Source of the DNA: Geobacter sp.
GTDB lineage: Bacteria; Desulfobacterota; Desulfuromonadia; Geobacterales; Pseudopelobacteraceae
Reading direction: 5' to 3'
Length of the DNA: 5,262 bases
NCBI GenBank assembly: GCA_027346925.1
Contig: DAIERH010000175.1
Span: 1-5,262, forward strand
Shown: in pieces, positions 1 to 4,303 of the stretch
Layout of the letters: each line of letters starts with the position of its first letter
How positions within the stretch are numbered: position 1 is the stretch's first letter
Translations under genes and position numbers: made by a program
The notes under the pieces: generated by a model
What the model saw: the letters and a program-made list of their open reading frames with translations, nothing else
Database searches by the model: none
Told to the model about the DNA's origin: nothing

Positions 1-252
1 CACCGGCTGTTGAGCGAGAGGCGCGGCAGCCTGGGGAGCGGCGCCATCGGTCCCGGACTATCCGGGCTGTTGTCCCCTCATTACCCCCACACATTCCGGG
101 GCAAGGCGTGGAGCCCGGAACGGGTGAAACGCTGGCTGGAGAATCCCCGCTCGATCCGCCCCTGGGCCCGCATGCGGCCGGTCAACCTCACTGGCGGGGA
201 GTTCCGGGAACTGCTGGATCAGTTGATGGTGACGCCTCTCGAAGAGCGCTGA
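1..252 (+). CDS. C-terminal part of a class I c-type cytochrome (5' end outside the window)
   Basis: Electron-transfer haem protein, expected in the periplasm or attached to the membrane. The frame is open from base 1, so the gene begins upstream; the TTG at position 10 is not a believable start. Translation begins HRLLSERRG, and the first His is probably the axial ligand closing a CxxCH motif whose cysteines lie just outside the window. Next come IGPGLSGL (the usual G-x-x-GP-x-L-x-G-L segment after the haem site), then WSPERVKRWLENPR, then ARMRPV, whose Met is the likely sixth haem ligand, and LTGGEFRELLDQL as the last helix. This order (His, GP-L, W..NP, Met, C-terminal helix) is that of single-haem cytochrome c domains. 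Whether it is a free cytochrome or the tail of a larger protein, such as an oxidase subunit, cannot be seen. It ends at the TGA at 250-252 and converges on the porin gene. No plus-strand T-tract terminator follows it. Confidence 0.8.
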   Translation, partial: HRLLSERRGSLGSGAIGPGLSGLLSPHYPHTFRGKAWSPERVKRWLENPRSIRPWARMRPVNLTGGEFRELLDQLMVTPLEER

Positions 253-290
253 CCGGCCTGCCTGCTTCATGAGCATGGGACCGCAGGGGT

Positions 291-324
291 AAAAAAGCGG
301 AAACCCGCTTTGGGCGGGTTTCCG
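291..324 (-). terminator. Strong intrinsic terminator, minus strand (distal of a tandem pair)
   Basis: An 11-bp perfect stem, 298-308 paired with 314-324 (core GGAAACCCGC), closes a 5-base loop. Read on the minus strand it is followed, after one base, by six T (plus-strand A run at 291-296), the classical Rho-independent layout. On the plus strand no T run follows, so it should stop transcription arriving from the porin rather than from the cytochrome. Confidence 0.8.
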
Positions 325-329
325 GTGAG

Positions 330-356
330 AAAAAATTGGGGGATCTAAGCCCCCCA
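330..356 (-). terminator. Intrinsic terminator, minus strand (proximal of a tandem pair)
   Basis: A 6-bp stem TGGGGG/CCCCCA (337-342 with 351-356) has an 8-base loop. On the minus strand it is followed by A and then six T (plus-strand A run 330-335). The stem is short but almost all G-C. It lies about 75 bp past the porin stop and just before the stronger hairpin at 298-324, giving two terminators in series. Confidence 0.6.
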
Positions 357-362
357 TGAAGG

Positions 363-384
363 AGGTTCAAAGAATCTTGAACCT
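363..384. repeat. 8-bp inverted repeat downstream of the porin
   Basis: AGGTTCAA (363-370) and TTGAACCT (377-384) are perfect inverted repeats around the 6-base loop AGAATC. There is no T run on either side, so it is not itself an intrinsic terminator. It is the first of three hairpins after the porin stop and could stabilise the 3' end of the porin mRNA; that role is inference. Confidence 0.5.
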
Positions 385-431
385 TGTTAAACCGTGATAC
401 GATCCTTGACCCGCGAATCCTGCGGATGGGC

Positions 432-1811
432 TTATTGCCAGTAGTAGCGAAGGCTGGTGAAGACCATATGGGTGGTTGCCTTGGGAGCGCCGACAGTGCC
501 GCTGAAGTACTTGTCTTCCGTGTAGGAATACTGGAGGCCGAGCTGCATCCTGCCAAAGCTTCCCTGGAAGAACTTCCACCACAAGCCGGCGGTAACCTGG
601 TCAATCCTCTGGAGCTGGCCTTGGAAAGCGGCCGGGACTCCGGGGCCGGTGGGCGCGCCGATGGAGGTGTTGTTCTGGAGGCTGCCATCACCTCTGCCGG
701 CGACACCCATGGGTTCCCGCTGGGCTTCCTCGATGCCGTAATAGCCGTAAAAATTCCATTCGCTCGTGGGGTCAAAGGTGATACCGGTGAGCAGTTGTCC
801 CTCGGTGACCGGAACAATCCTGCCGGTCGCGTCCAGCGTTACGTCGGCCAACTGGCCGGAACCGTAGCGGCCGATACCTTTGCCGTAGATACCGCTGACC
901 TGAAGCTTCAGCTTGTCCGACATGATCGGCAGGATCATGCCGCCGCCCACGGCGTTGGCGGCGACACTGTCGTTGGTTGCAGCGCCGTTGGCAATCAGGC
1001 TGGACTTGAAGACACGGATCAGGTCATAGACCTCGAAATGCCCCCAACTGGGATCATAGGAGGCCTTGACGACGATATCCGGGACGCTGTTGTTGGACAC
1101 GGCGCCCGCGAAGAGACCGCCAGTCAGGTTTCCGCCTGGGAGAGCGTAGTTTGTTCCCGAGCCGGTTGAGGTGGTCTGGGGATTTTCGATCGAAAGTGCC
1201 AGCCAGAACTGCTTGCCGAAATCCTTGACGATACGGAACTGGGGCTGACGCGTCCAGGTGAAGCCGGGCACGTATTGGGCATCGATGGTGAGCGGTGTAA
1301 CCTCGTTGCGCGGGGTAATCCCCTTGCTGTTCATCGTGACCAGCGACCAGGTTTGGCCGGCCAGCATGTGCAGGCCCAAGCTGTCCCAATCCGCGGTTGC
1401 GTAGAGGTGACGGACACGGGGGTTGTAGGAGTTGCTTTCGTTCGAGTTGGCGGTCGGGGCGGCGCCGAGGAAGTCCATCTCATAGTAGCCAGCCAGGTGG
1501 ATCGTGGGGGCGGCATTGCCCTCTGCCAGGATGGAGAGCCTGGATTGCCGGGCGCTGAACCTGGTTTCGTCCTGGTAGTAGCCGGTCTGGTTGGGCAGCG
1601 GCAGCTTCTGGAACGGTGTTGACAGGTCGGAGTCGAGGTTTCTCGTGCGGTAGATGCCCGCGGCCTCGATGAAGCCGCCCAGGTCGAGACTGACCCCCTT
1701 CATTTTCATTTTCAGACCGCCGCTTCCGTCATCCAGCGGCTGGGTATCCGCCAGGACCGGTGTTGCTGCCAGCAGCATTGATGCTGCGACTAAAGCCAAA
1801 GTCTTCTTCAT
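432..1811 (-). CDS. Outer-membrane beta-barrel porin (DcaP-like/general porin type)
   Basis: Probably a channel for small solutes across the outer membrane; the substrate cannot be told from sequence. The 459-residue product starts with a Sec signal peptide (MKKTLALVAA, hydrophobic core, likely cleavage after VLA at residue 21). The mature part opens with LDLGGFIEAAGIYRT, a typical first strand. Then come alternating polar/hydrophobic strands rich in Tyr, Trp and Gly, including the well-ordered stretches RFSARQSRLSI and RHLYATADW...LAGQTWSLVT. Cysteine is absent and the length is normal for a 16- to 18-stranded porin. The C-terminal strand reads FTSLRYYWQ, so the usual terminal Phe/Trp is followed by one extra Gln. 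The start is fixed by GGAGG on the minus strand (plus-strand CCTCC at 1818-1822), 6 nt before ATG. It is transcribed alone, divergently from slp, and ends in tandem terminators. I place it in the broad porin/DcaP-like group from memory of the pattern, not by alignment. Confidence 0.82.
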   Translation of the reverse strand: MKKTLALVAASMLLAATPVLADTQPLDDGSGGLKMKMKGVSLDLGGFIEAAGIYRTRNLDSDLSTPFQKLPLPNQTGYYQDETRFSARQSRLSILAEGNAAPTIHLAGYYEMDFLGAAPTANSNESNSYNPRVRHLYATADWDSLGLHMLAGQTWSLVTMNSKGITPRNEVTPLTIDAQYVPGFTWTRQPQFRIVKDFGKQFWLALSIENPQTTSTGSGTNYALPGGNLTGGLFAGAVSNNSVPDIVVKASYDPSWGHFEVYDLIRVFKSSLIANGAATNDSVAANAVGGGMILPIMSDKLKLQVSGIYGKGIGRYGSGQLADVTLDATGRIVPVTEGQLLTGITFDPTSEWNFYGYYGIEEAQREPMGVAGRGDGSLQNNTSIGAPTGPGVPAAFQGQLQRIDQVTAGLWWKFFQGSFGRMQLGLQYSYTEDKYFSGTVGAPKATTHMVFTSLRYYWQ

Positions 1812-1981
1812 TTCCTACCTCCATGTGTAATATTCAATCAGGCTTGATAACTCGATGATCACGATTATGTTTCATTTCCGGCCAGTGCGTCTTGCCTCCT
1901 TTCCTGAGGAAATGATGTCGGGCTGCACTTACTGAACTGTTAAAAGCCCTGGTATTGCTGTAACGTTATGGGGAGAATTTT

Positions 1982-1999
1982 GTAATCCGCGCCGTAATC
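1982..1999 (+). repeat. GTAATC direct repeat, 12-bp period (possible regulator half-sites)
   Basis: GTAATC occurs at 1982-1987 and again at 1994-1999, about 170-190 bp upstream of the porin start. A related GTAACG lies at 1960-1965. Direct hexamers about one helical turn apart are how OmpR/PhoB-family response regulators bind. The assignment to that family is inference from spacing only. Confidence 0.3.
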
Positions 2000-2072
2000 T
2001 GACCGGCTTGCCGACTAAAGCATGAAAGCGAAAGGACCGGCCTTAAGACAGCGGCATACTAGCGGGCGATTA

Positions 2073-2088
2073 TTACGGTGTTGTTACG
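2073..2088 (-). repeat. CGTAA direct repeat on the minus strand, 11-bp period
   Basis: Plus-strand TTACG at 2073-2077 and 2084-2088 gives CGTAA-N6-CGTAA on the minus strand. It resembles the GTAATC pair at 1982-1999 but faces the opposite way. It lies about 150 bp upstream of the slp -35 box. Confidence 0.3.
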
Positions 2089-2148
2089 ATTGATAAAATA
2101 TCTCGTAAAAAGCTGCTTCCCGCATGCTGAGTCAGGAAATTCCGAATA

Positions 2149-2220
2149 ATGAAAAGATGTCATTACTGCCATTCTGTTTCAGGTACAGATTGGAAGTTTT
2201 ATTTAATTGGCATCCAATAA
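2149..2220 (+). CDS. Possible 23-codon mini-ORF with a CHYCH motif
   Basis: ATG at 2149, TAA at 2218-2220. The peptide starts MKRCHYCHSVSG, followed by an aromatic-rich tail (DWKFYLIGIQ). AGGAA at 2134-2138 is a reasonable Shine-Dalgarno site, with 10 nt between it and the ATG. C-x-x-C-H is the haem-attachment pattern of c-type cytochromes, and the Cys/His cluster could also bind a metal. There is no signal peptide, so haem attachment of the peptide as it stands is unlikely. It may be a leader peptide, a remnant of a cytochrome gene, or chance. It lies in the slp upstream region and ends 11 nt before the slp -35 box. Confidence 0.15.
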   Translation: MKRCHYCHSVSGTDWKFYLIGIQ

Positions 2221-2231
2221 TTGCATGCATG

Positions 2232-2260
2232 TTGACATTTGTTTTCCCAAGGCATAATTT
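2232..2260 (+). promoter_or_regulatory. Sigma70-type promoter of slp
   Basis: A perfect -35 hexamer TTGACA at 2232-2237 is followed by an AT-rich -10 region: CATAAT at 2253-2258 (15-bp spacer) or TAATTT at 2255-2260 (17-bp spacer). Transcription would start near 2264-2268 and leave a leader of about 20 nt before the ATG at 2287. The palindrome TGCATGCA (2222-2229) touches the upstream edge of the -35 box and could be an operator. Confidence 0.55.
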
Positions 2261-2286
2261 TTTATAAAATGTATATGGAGGTTACC

Positions 2287-2760
2287 ATGAAAAAATCGTT
2301 AGTCATGGTGTTGCCGTTTCTTCTCCTCTTCACCGGTTGTGCACACTGGGTCAGCGAACAATCACGAGGTCTGGCCGATCGCACCATCACCTTCAGTCGT
2401 CTGAGTGACAACCCGGATGCCTACCGCGGAAGATATGTCATGCTCGGCGGCATTATTGCCGCGGTACAGCGGGGCAGGGAAGGTACCCAGCTCGAAGTGA
2501 TCCAGCATGATATGGACAATCGGGAATTGCCCGATGAATCGATCCCCTCCGGAGGTCGTTTCCTGGCCACCACCCCCCTGTCTCTCGATCCCGAAAAATA
2601 CGTACCGGGAGCCATGGTGAGCATGGTGGGAGAGGTAACGGGCAGAAAGGTCCGGTTGCTGGAGGGAAGGGAGTATTTCTACCCGGTGATTGCCATCAAA
2701 GAGATTCACGACATTGTCATCGAACAAGAAAAGATGTGGGGCTACTTTGGTGGTATCTGA
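2287..2760 (+). CDS. slp: Slp-family outer-membrane lipoprotein
   Basis: Small lipid-anchored envelope protein. In Escherichia coli, Slp is an outer-membrane lipoprotein induced by carbon starvation and stationary phase; its molecular role is unclear. The 157-residue product has a lipoprotein signal peptide MKKSLVMVLPFLLLFTGC with lipidated Cys18 (the -3 position is Phe, a mild deviation). Ala at +2 is compatible with outer-membrane sorting. The Slp core follows: a YRGRYVMLGGIIA strand near residues 45-57, TQLEVIQHDMD, then GGRFLATTPLSLDPEKYVPGA, MVSMVGEVTGRKV and YFYPVIAIKEIH. These match the family pattern GG-I-A...LEV...P-D...GRF-A...LDP--Y--G--V--VG-V-G....YPV. Three in-frame ATGs exist (2269, 2275, 2287). 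The one at 2287 is chosen because GGAGG (2277-2281) lies 5 nt before it and the signal peptide starts there. The symbol denotes the family; orthology to E. coli slp is not shown. Confidence 0.85.
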   Translation: MKKSLVMVLPFLLLFTGCAHWVSEQSRGLADRTITFSRLSDNPDAYRGRYVMLGGIIAAVQRGREGTQLEVIQHDMDNRELPDESIPSGGRFLATTPLSLDPEKYVPGAMVSMVGEVTGRKVRLLEGREYFYPVIAIKEIHDIVIEQEKMWGYFGGI

Positions 2761-2829
2761 GGCTGGTTTACGCTCGGGTCGGATAAGGCCTTGTGCGGTA
2801 TGAGCCGTATGTCCAATAAGGATGAACAA

Positions 2830-3567
2830 ATGGATAGTGAACATGACACCGGTGCTGCCGCAGCCCGGGGTCTGGCCCTGGCCCCCAAATTGTTCGAGGC
2901 GATTCTGCGTTTCGATACCTGTACCATTGCAAACGCCATAGAGTGTTTCGGCGTCCGGCTCCGGAACGAGGGGTTTACTCGTCCCGGGCTCAGCCCAGTG
3001 ACCGGCCCGGAGCAGCGGATTCTCGGCTACGCCGCCACATTCCGGGTCAGGTCGTCGGCACCGCCGCTTATCGGCGGCAGGTTTCGCGAGCGCACCGATT
3101 GGTGGAGCGAAGTCGAGCGTCTGCCGCTCCCCAGGATCGCGGTGTTCGAGAATCTGAACGGGGACGGGGGAAAGGGGGCCTGCATCGGGGAGGTGCATGG
3201 GGCACTCCTCAAGGCATTTGGCTGTTGCGGGGTTATTACCGATGGTGTGGTCCGTGACGTCCCCGGCCTCAGGAAGCTGGGGCTTCCGGTATTCGCAAAG
3301 TCTGTCGGGGTGTCGCACTCATTCATGCACATAGTGAACTTTGGCGCTCCAGTCGAGATATTCGGGCTTTCCGTACGCCAAGGGGATCTCCTGTATGCGG
3401 ATTGCCACGGTGCGCTCGCCATCCCGATCGACATTGCGGAGGAACTTCCCGAGGCAGCAGCCCGCATCCGTCGTAATGACAAGATTATCGTTGATGTCTG
3501 CCGGTCAGCGGACTTCTCTCCCGACAAACTTCTCCAGGCCATTCGCGAGCATGATCAATGCAAATGA
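2830..3567 (+). CDS. RraA-like / HMG-CHA aldolase-family protein
   Basis: The superfamily includes class II pyruvate aldolases acting on 4-hydroxy-4-methyl-2-oxoglutarate, oxaloacetate decarboxylases, and RraA, the RNase E inhibitor; older annotation calls it dimethylmenaquinone methyltransferase. In the 245-residue product DTCTIANAIE (29-38) is the usual N-terminal segment. GEVHGALLKAFGCCGVITDGVVRD (parts of 120-143) is the family signature. By family knowledge R142 would bind substrate and D143 the divalent metal. GDLLYADCHGALAIP (185-199) replaces the typical GD-V-AD-DGV-V-P strand. A longer middle part with WWSEVERLPLPRIAVFENL (91-109) distinguishes it from the roughly 160-residue RraA, so an aldolase or decarboxylase role is likelier than RNase E control. 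The start at 2830 is preferred because AAGGA (2818-2822) sits 7 nt upstream; ATGs at 2800 and 2809 and a TTG at 2791 are also in frame. It follows slp after 69 bp with no terminator, so co-transcription is possible. The substrate is unknown. Confidence 0.8.
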   Translation: MDSEHDTGAAAARGLALAPKLFEAILRFDTCTIANAIECFGVRLRNEGFTRPGLSPVTGPEQRILGYAATFRVRSSAPPLIGGRFRERTDWWSEVERLPLPRIAVFENLNGDGGKGACIGEVHGALLKAFGCCGVITDGVVRDVPGLRKLGLPVFAKSVGVSHSFMHIVNFGAPVEIFGLSVRQGDLLYADCHGALAIPIDIAEELPEAAARIRRNDKIIVDVCRSADFSPDKLLQAIREHDQCK

Positions 3568-3647
3568 GAAGCACACCAGGGCGGCCGCGCCTGCAATGAT
3601 GGTCTCGCATCGCCAAGTGGCGGGGGATGTCTTCGCAAAGGAATTAC

Positions 3648-3676
3648 TTGCATCGCGTCTTTTAATGGAATAGTAT
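3648..3676 (+). promoter_or_regulatory. Candidate promoter just before the small membrane-protein gene
   Basis: TTGCAT (3648-3653) and TAGTAT (3671-3676) are separated by exactly 17 bp. They match the sigma70 hexamers at 3/6 and 4/6 positions. A start 7 nt after the -10 box would fall on or next to the ATG at 3684, which would make the mRNA leaderless. Confidence 0.35.
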
Positions 3677-3683
3677 TTGTTAT

Positions 3684-4019
3684 ATGAAAGTATTTGGGAT
3701 TTCAATCTCTCAAAAATCATTTTTGTTGCCGGTCATGATGACTTTTGCCATCCTCCTCGTTGTTCAGGGGATGAGGCCCCCGCAACTTCAAAAAATCTCA
3801 AAGCCCAAGGTGCATAACCGTGCCGTGGTCCAAACCCAGGACAAGGCATCCCAAACAGGCATTGAGAAGAACGTACAGGCTGTTGAACCATCCCGCTGTG
3901 CCGAACTTGTTGAGTCGCCCCCATACGGTGTCTCTGTCTTCCCTGCCGAAAAACACAACAGCACTTCAAACACGATTTCATTTATTCCTTCCAGAGCCCC
4001 TCCTGTATTCCGCGCTTGA
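3684..4019 (+). CDS. Unrecognised small protein with one N-terminal membrane segment
   Basis: I do not recognise this 111-residue protein. Residues 1-12 are weakly basic, and 13-30 (FLLPVMMTFAILLVVQGM) form a single hydrophobic segment, either an uncleaved signal anchor or a signal peptide. The rest is polar, basic at first (KISKPKVHNRAVVQTQDK) and apparently extracytoplasmic if the anchor is N-in. It has one Cys (C72), and a Pro-rich end (IPSRAPPVFRA). No enzymatic motif is visible. No Shine-Dalgarno site lies at a good distance (GGAA at 3667-3670 is 13 nt away). ATGs at 3735 and 3738 have none either. It lies 116 bp after the aldolase-like gene and 284 bp before the efflux adaptor, on the same strand. 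Base composition is less GC-rich than its neighbours. It could be an accessory protein of the pump, but only position suggests that. It may also be spurious; the long open frame and the well-placed membrane segment argue for a real gene. Confidence 0.5.
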   Translation: MKVFGISISQKSFLLPVMMTFAILLVVQGMRPPQLQKISKPKVHNRAVVQTQDKASQTGIEKNVQAVEPSRCAELVESPPYGVSVFPAEKHNSTSNTISFIPSRAPPVFRA

Positions 4020-4303
4020 AAAACCACAACCATGCATTGGCTTCGCATTATAGTCTGATAAGCCTGATATACTAGATCTCATCGAAGTAACATATTAATC
4101 GGCTAGATTTTTTTGTGATTATTTTTTTGTGCATTTTCGACGATTTGCTTCAGCGTATGCGCTGTTTGGCCCGTCTGTGGGGCGTTTCACCTGCAAGGTC
4201 TGAACAGCATTGCATCCCTTAATTAAAAAGAACGGAGTTCGTACCGATGTTAAGAAAAAGCCAGGGGCGTTGTCCTACTCCAGCTACCAGGAGAATAAAA
4301 CCT
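4020..4303 (+). promoter_or_regulatory. Leader and control region of the efflux adaptor gene
   Basis: 284 bp of mostly AT-rich DNA. TGATATACT (4065-4073) is a full extended -10 element (TGn plus TATACT), without a clear -35 box. If used, it would give a leader of about 225 nt. Downstream are a T-rich tandem repeat (4107-4134), a small hairpin CAGCG-TATG-CGCTG (4151-4164) and the palindrome TTAATTAA (4219-4226). No intrinsic terminator for the upstream gene is evident: the T runs are not preceded by a GC-rich stem. Confidence 0.4.
4107..4134 (+). repeat. 14-bp T-rich tandem direct repeat, two copies
   Basis: ATTTTTTTGTG occurs at 4107-4117 and again at 4121-4131, so two 14-bp units lie head to tail (ATTTTTTTGTGATT then ATTTTTTTGTGCAT). 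The pair sits about 170 bp upstream of the adaptor start and just downstream of the extended -10 candidate. It may be a regulator or nucleoid-protein site; no known operator is recognised. Confidence 0.5.

Larger units (their letters stand above)
1812..2286. promoter_or_regulatory. 475-bp divergent control region between porin (-) and slp (+)
   Basis: AT-rich non-coding DNA serving both flanking genes. It holds repeated GTAAT/CGTAA words. GTAATC occurs at 1982-1987 and 1994-1999 (12-bp period). TTACG occurs at 2073-2077 and 2084-2088, i.e. CGTAA on the minus strand with an 11-bp period. Near the slp promoter there is ATTGG-CAT-CCAAT (2206-2218) and the palindrome TGCATGCA (2222-2229). For the porin I see only a weak minus-strand -10 candidate, CATAAT (plus-strand ATTATG, 1864-1869), with no good -35 box. 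The porin promoter is therefore not located and may need an activator. No gene of normal length is present; one 23-codon mini-ORF is listed separately. Confidence 0.55.

Noticed and set aside
384..1169. Long plus-strand open frame (261 codons) across the porin gene
   Set aside because: It is antisense to the porin, which has a signal peptide, barrel strands, a Shine-Dalgarno site and terminators. The antisense product has no recognisable fold or ribosome site.
1812..1920. Sigma54 promoter for the porin
   Set aside because: CTGGCC on the minus strand looked like a -24 element, but no GC appears at the -12 position with the right spacing.
2362..3318. Minus-strand open frame of 318 codons spanning slp and the aldolase-like gene
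   Set aside because: It covers two well-supported genes on the other strand and its translation is low-complexity without domain features, so it is a codon-usage shadow.
3341..3673. Plus-strand 110-codon frame overlapping the end of the aldolase-like gene
   Set aside because: Most of it lies inside the real gene in another frame, it lacks a ribosome site, and its last part shows no motif.
3568..3683. GC-rich inverted sequence around CAGGGCGGCCGCGCCTG as a terminator of the aldolase-like gene
   Set aside because: The pairing is imperfect and no T run follows, so intrinsic termination is not supported.
3505..3720. Minus-strand 71-codon frame with a hydrophobic segment (TIIAGAAALVCFSFALIMLA)
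   Set aside because: The membrane-like stretch is suggestive, but there is no Shine-Dalgarno site before its ATG. It is antisense to the end of the aldolase-like gene and the start of the small membrane-protein gene.
4151..4199. Small hairpins in the adaptor leader as a riboswitch
   Set aside because: The stems are only 4-5 bp, and no known riboswitch core or alternative terminator structure is recognisable.
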